Part shown: in pieces, positions 63,946 through 64,000 of the stretch
How positions within the stretch are numbered: position 1 is the stretch's first letter
How the letters are laid out: each line of letters begins with the position of its first letter
From: Betaproteobacteria bacterium HGW-Betaproteobacteria-16
GTDB taxonomy: Bacteria; Pseudomonadota; Gammaproteobacteria; Burkholderiales; Burkholderiaceae_C
DNA length: 64,000 nucleotides
Direction: 5' to 3'
Assembly (NCBI GenBank): GCA_002840835.1
Contig: PHCQ01000004.1
Location: forward strand, 81,664 to 145,663
The notes under the pieces: model-generated
The model's database searches: none
The model's input: only the letters and a program-made list of their open reading frames with translations
Told to the model about the DNA's origin: nothing
Made by a program: the position numbers and the translations under genes

Positions 63946-64000
63946 GGTGGTGTCAGCAGGTGGTGGTGGACCGGCGGGCCGGGCTCATCGCTTTCGCCGC

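Overview
The window is high-GC DNA from a Gram-negative betaproteobacterium, most likely a Burkholderiales/Comamonadaceae relative (inference). The grounds are the family make-up of the left-hand housekeeping block (purB, DUF3717/DUF1289, DUF475, M48 protease, moaC), GC-rich palindromic intergenic repeats, and type IV pilin genes with sigma-54 promoters. No rRNA, tRNA, CRISPR array or intact mobile element was seen.

Layout. (1) 1-10951, housekeeping and accessory genes: a 5'-truncated MFS transporter, DUF3833 lipoprotein, SDR and NTF2-like operon; a glutathione S-transferase; purB; a flavodiiron-like metallo-beta-lactamase-fold protein; a DUF3717/DUF1289 protein; a TerC-like membrane protein; a small holin-like protein; an M48 protease; and moaC. 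The gaps carry several copies of GC-rich palindromic repeats, some in tandem. (2) 11063-18355, minus strand: an export/assembly operon for a Wzx/Wzy-type exopolysaccharide (Wza-like export protein, outer-membrane beta-barrel, Wzz/GumC-like co-polymerase, BY-kinase, O-antigen ligase/polymerase, flippase). (3) 18936-27309, plus strand: glycan synthesis and modification (SGNH-like hydrolase, glycosyltransferases, polysaccharide deacetylase, asparagine-synthase-like protein, hexapeptide acetyltransferase). A frameshifted GT8 gene follows on the minus strand. (4) 28878-36836: a GT-C membrane glycosyltransferase, a flippase-like protein, DprE1-like and DprE2-like enzymes, a methyltransferase, a HAD-UbiA fusion and a WecB/TagA transferase. 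Together these look like a polyprenyl-phosphate-arabinofuranose pathway. (5) 36953-50874: an ExeA-like ATPase, then a tightly coupled polyketide synthase, GT2 glycosyltransferase, NRPS and phosphopantetheinyl transferase set. The NRPS has an N-terminal formyltransferase domain and a luciferase-like monooxygenase inserted in its adenylation domain. (6) 50953-60261: more glycosyltransferases, a second SGNH-like hydrolase, a GDPD/HAD/two nucleotidyltransferase/cupin cassette, a WavE-like protein and the initiating polyprenyl-phosphate hexose-1-phosphate transferase. (7) 60358-62556, minus strand: two paralogous type IV pilins, each with its own sigma-54 promoter and upstream dyad motifs, and a TfpX/TfpZ accessory protein. 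(8) 63133-63945: a class-II cAMP phosphodiesterase-like MBL protein.

How it may work together. About 11-60 kb reads as one large surface-glycan locus. The transferase at 58807 would start a lipid-linked repeat, the GTs extend it, the flippase and polymerase move and join repeats, and the Wzz/kinase/Wza/beta-barrel set exports the polymer. Two unusual supply lines are embedded: a mycobacterial-style lipid-linked arabinofuranose pathway and a PKS-NRPS that may make a small formylated, probably glycine-primed acyl group. Whether either product decorates the glycan, the type IV pilin, or is released as a separate metabolite cannot be told from sequence alone.
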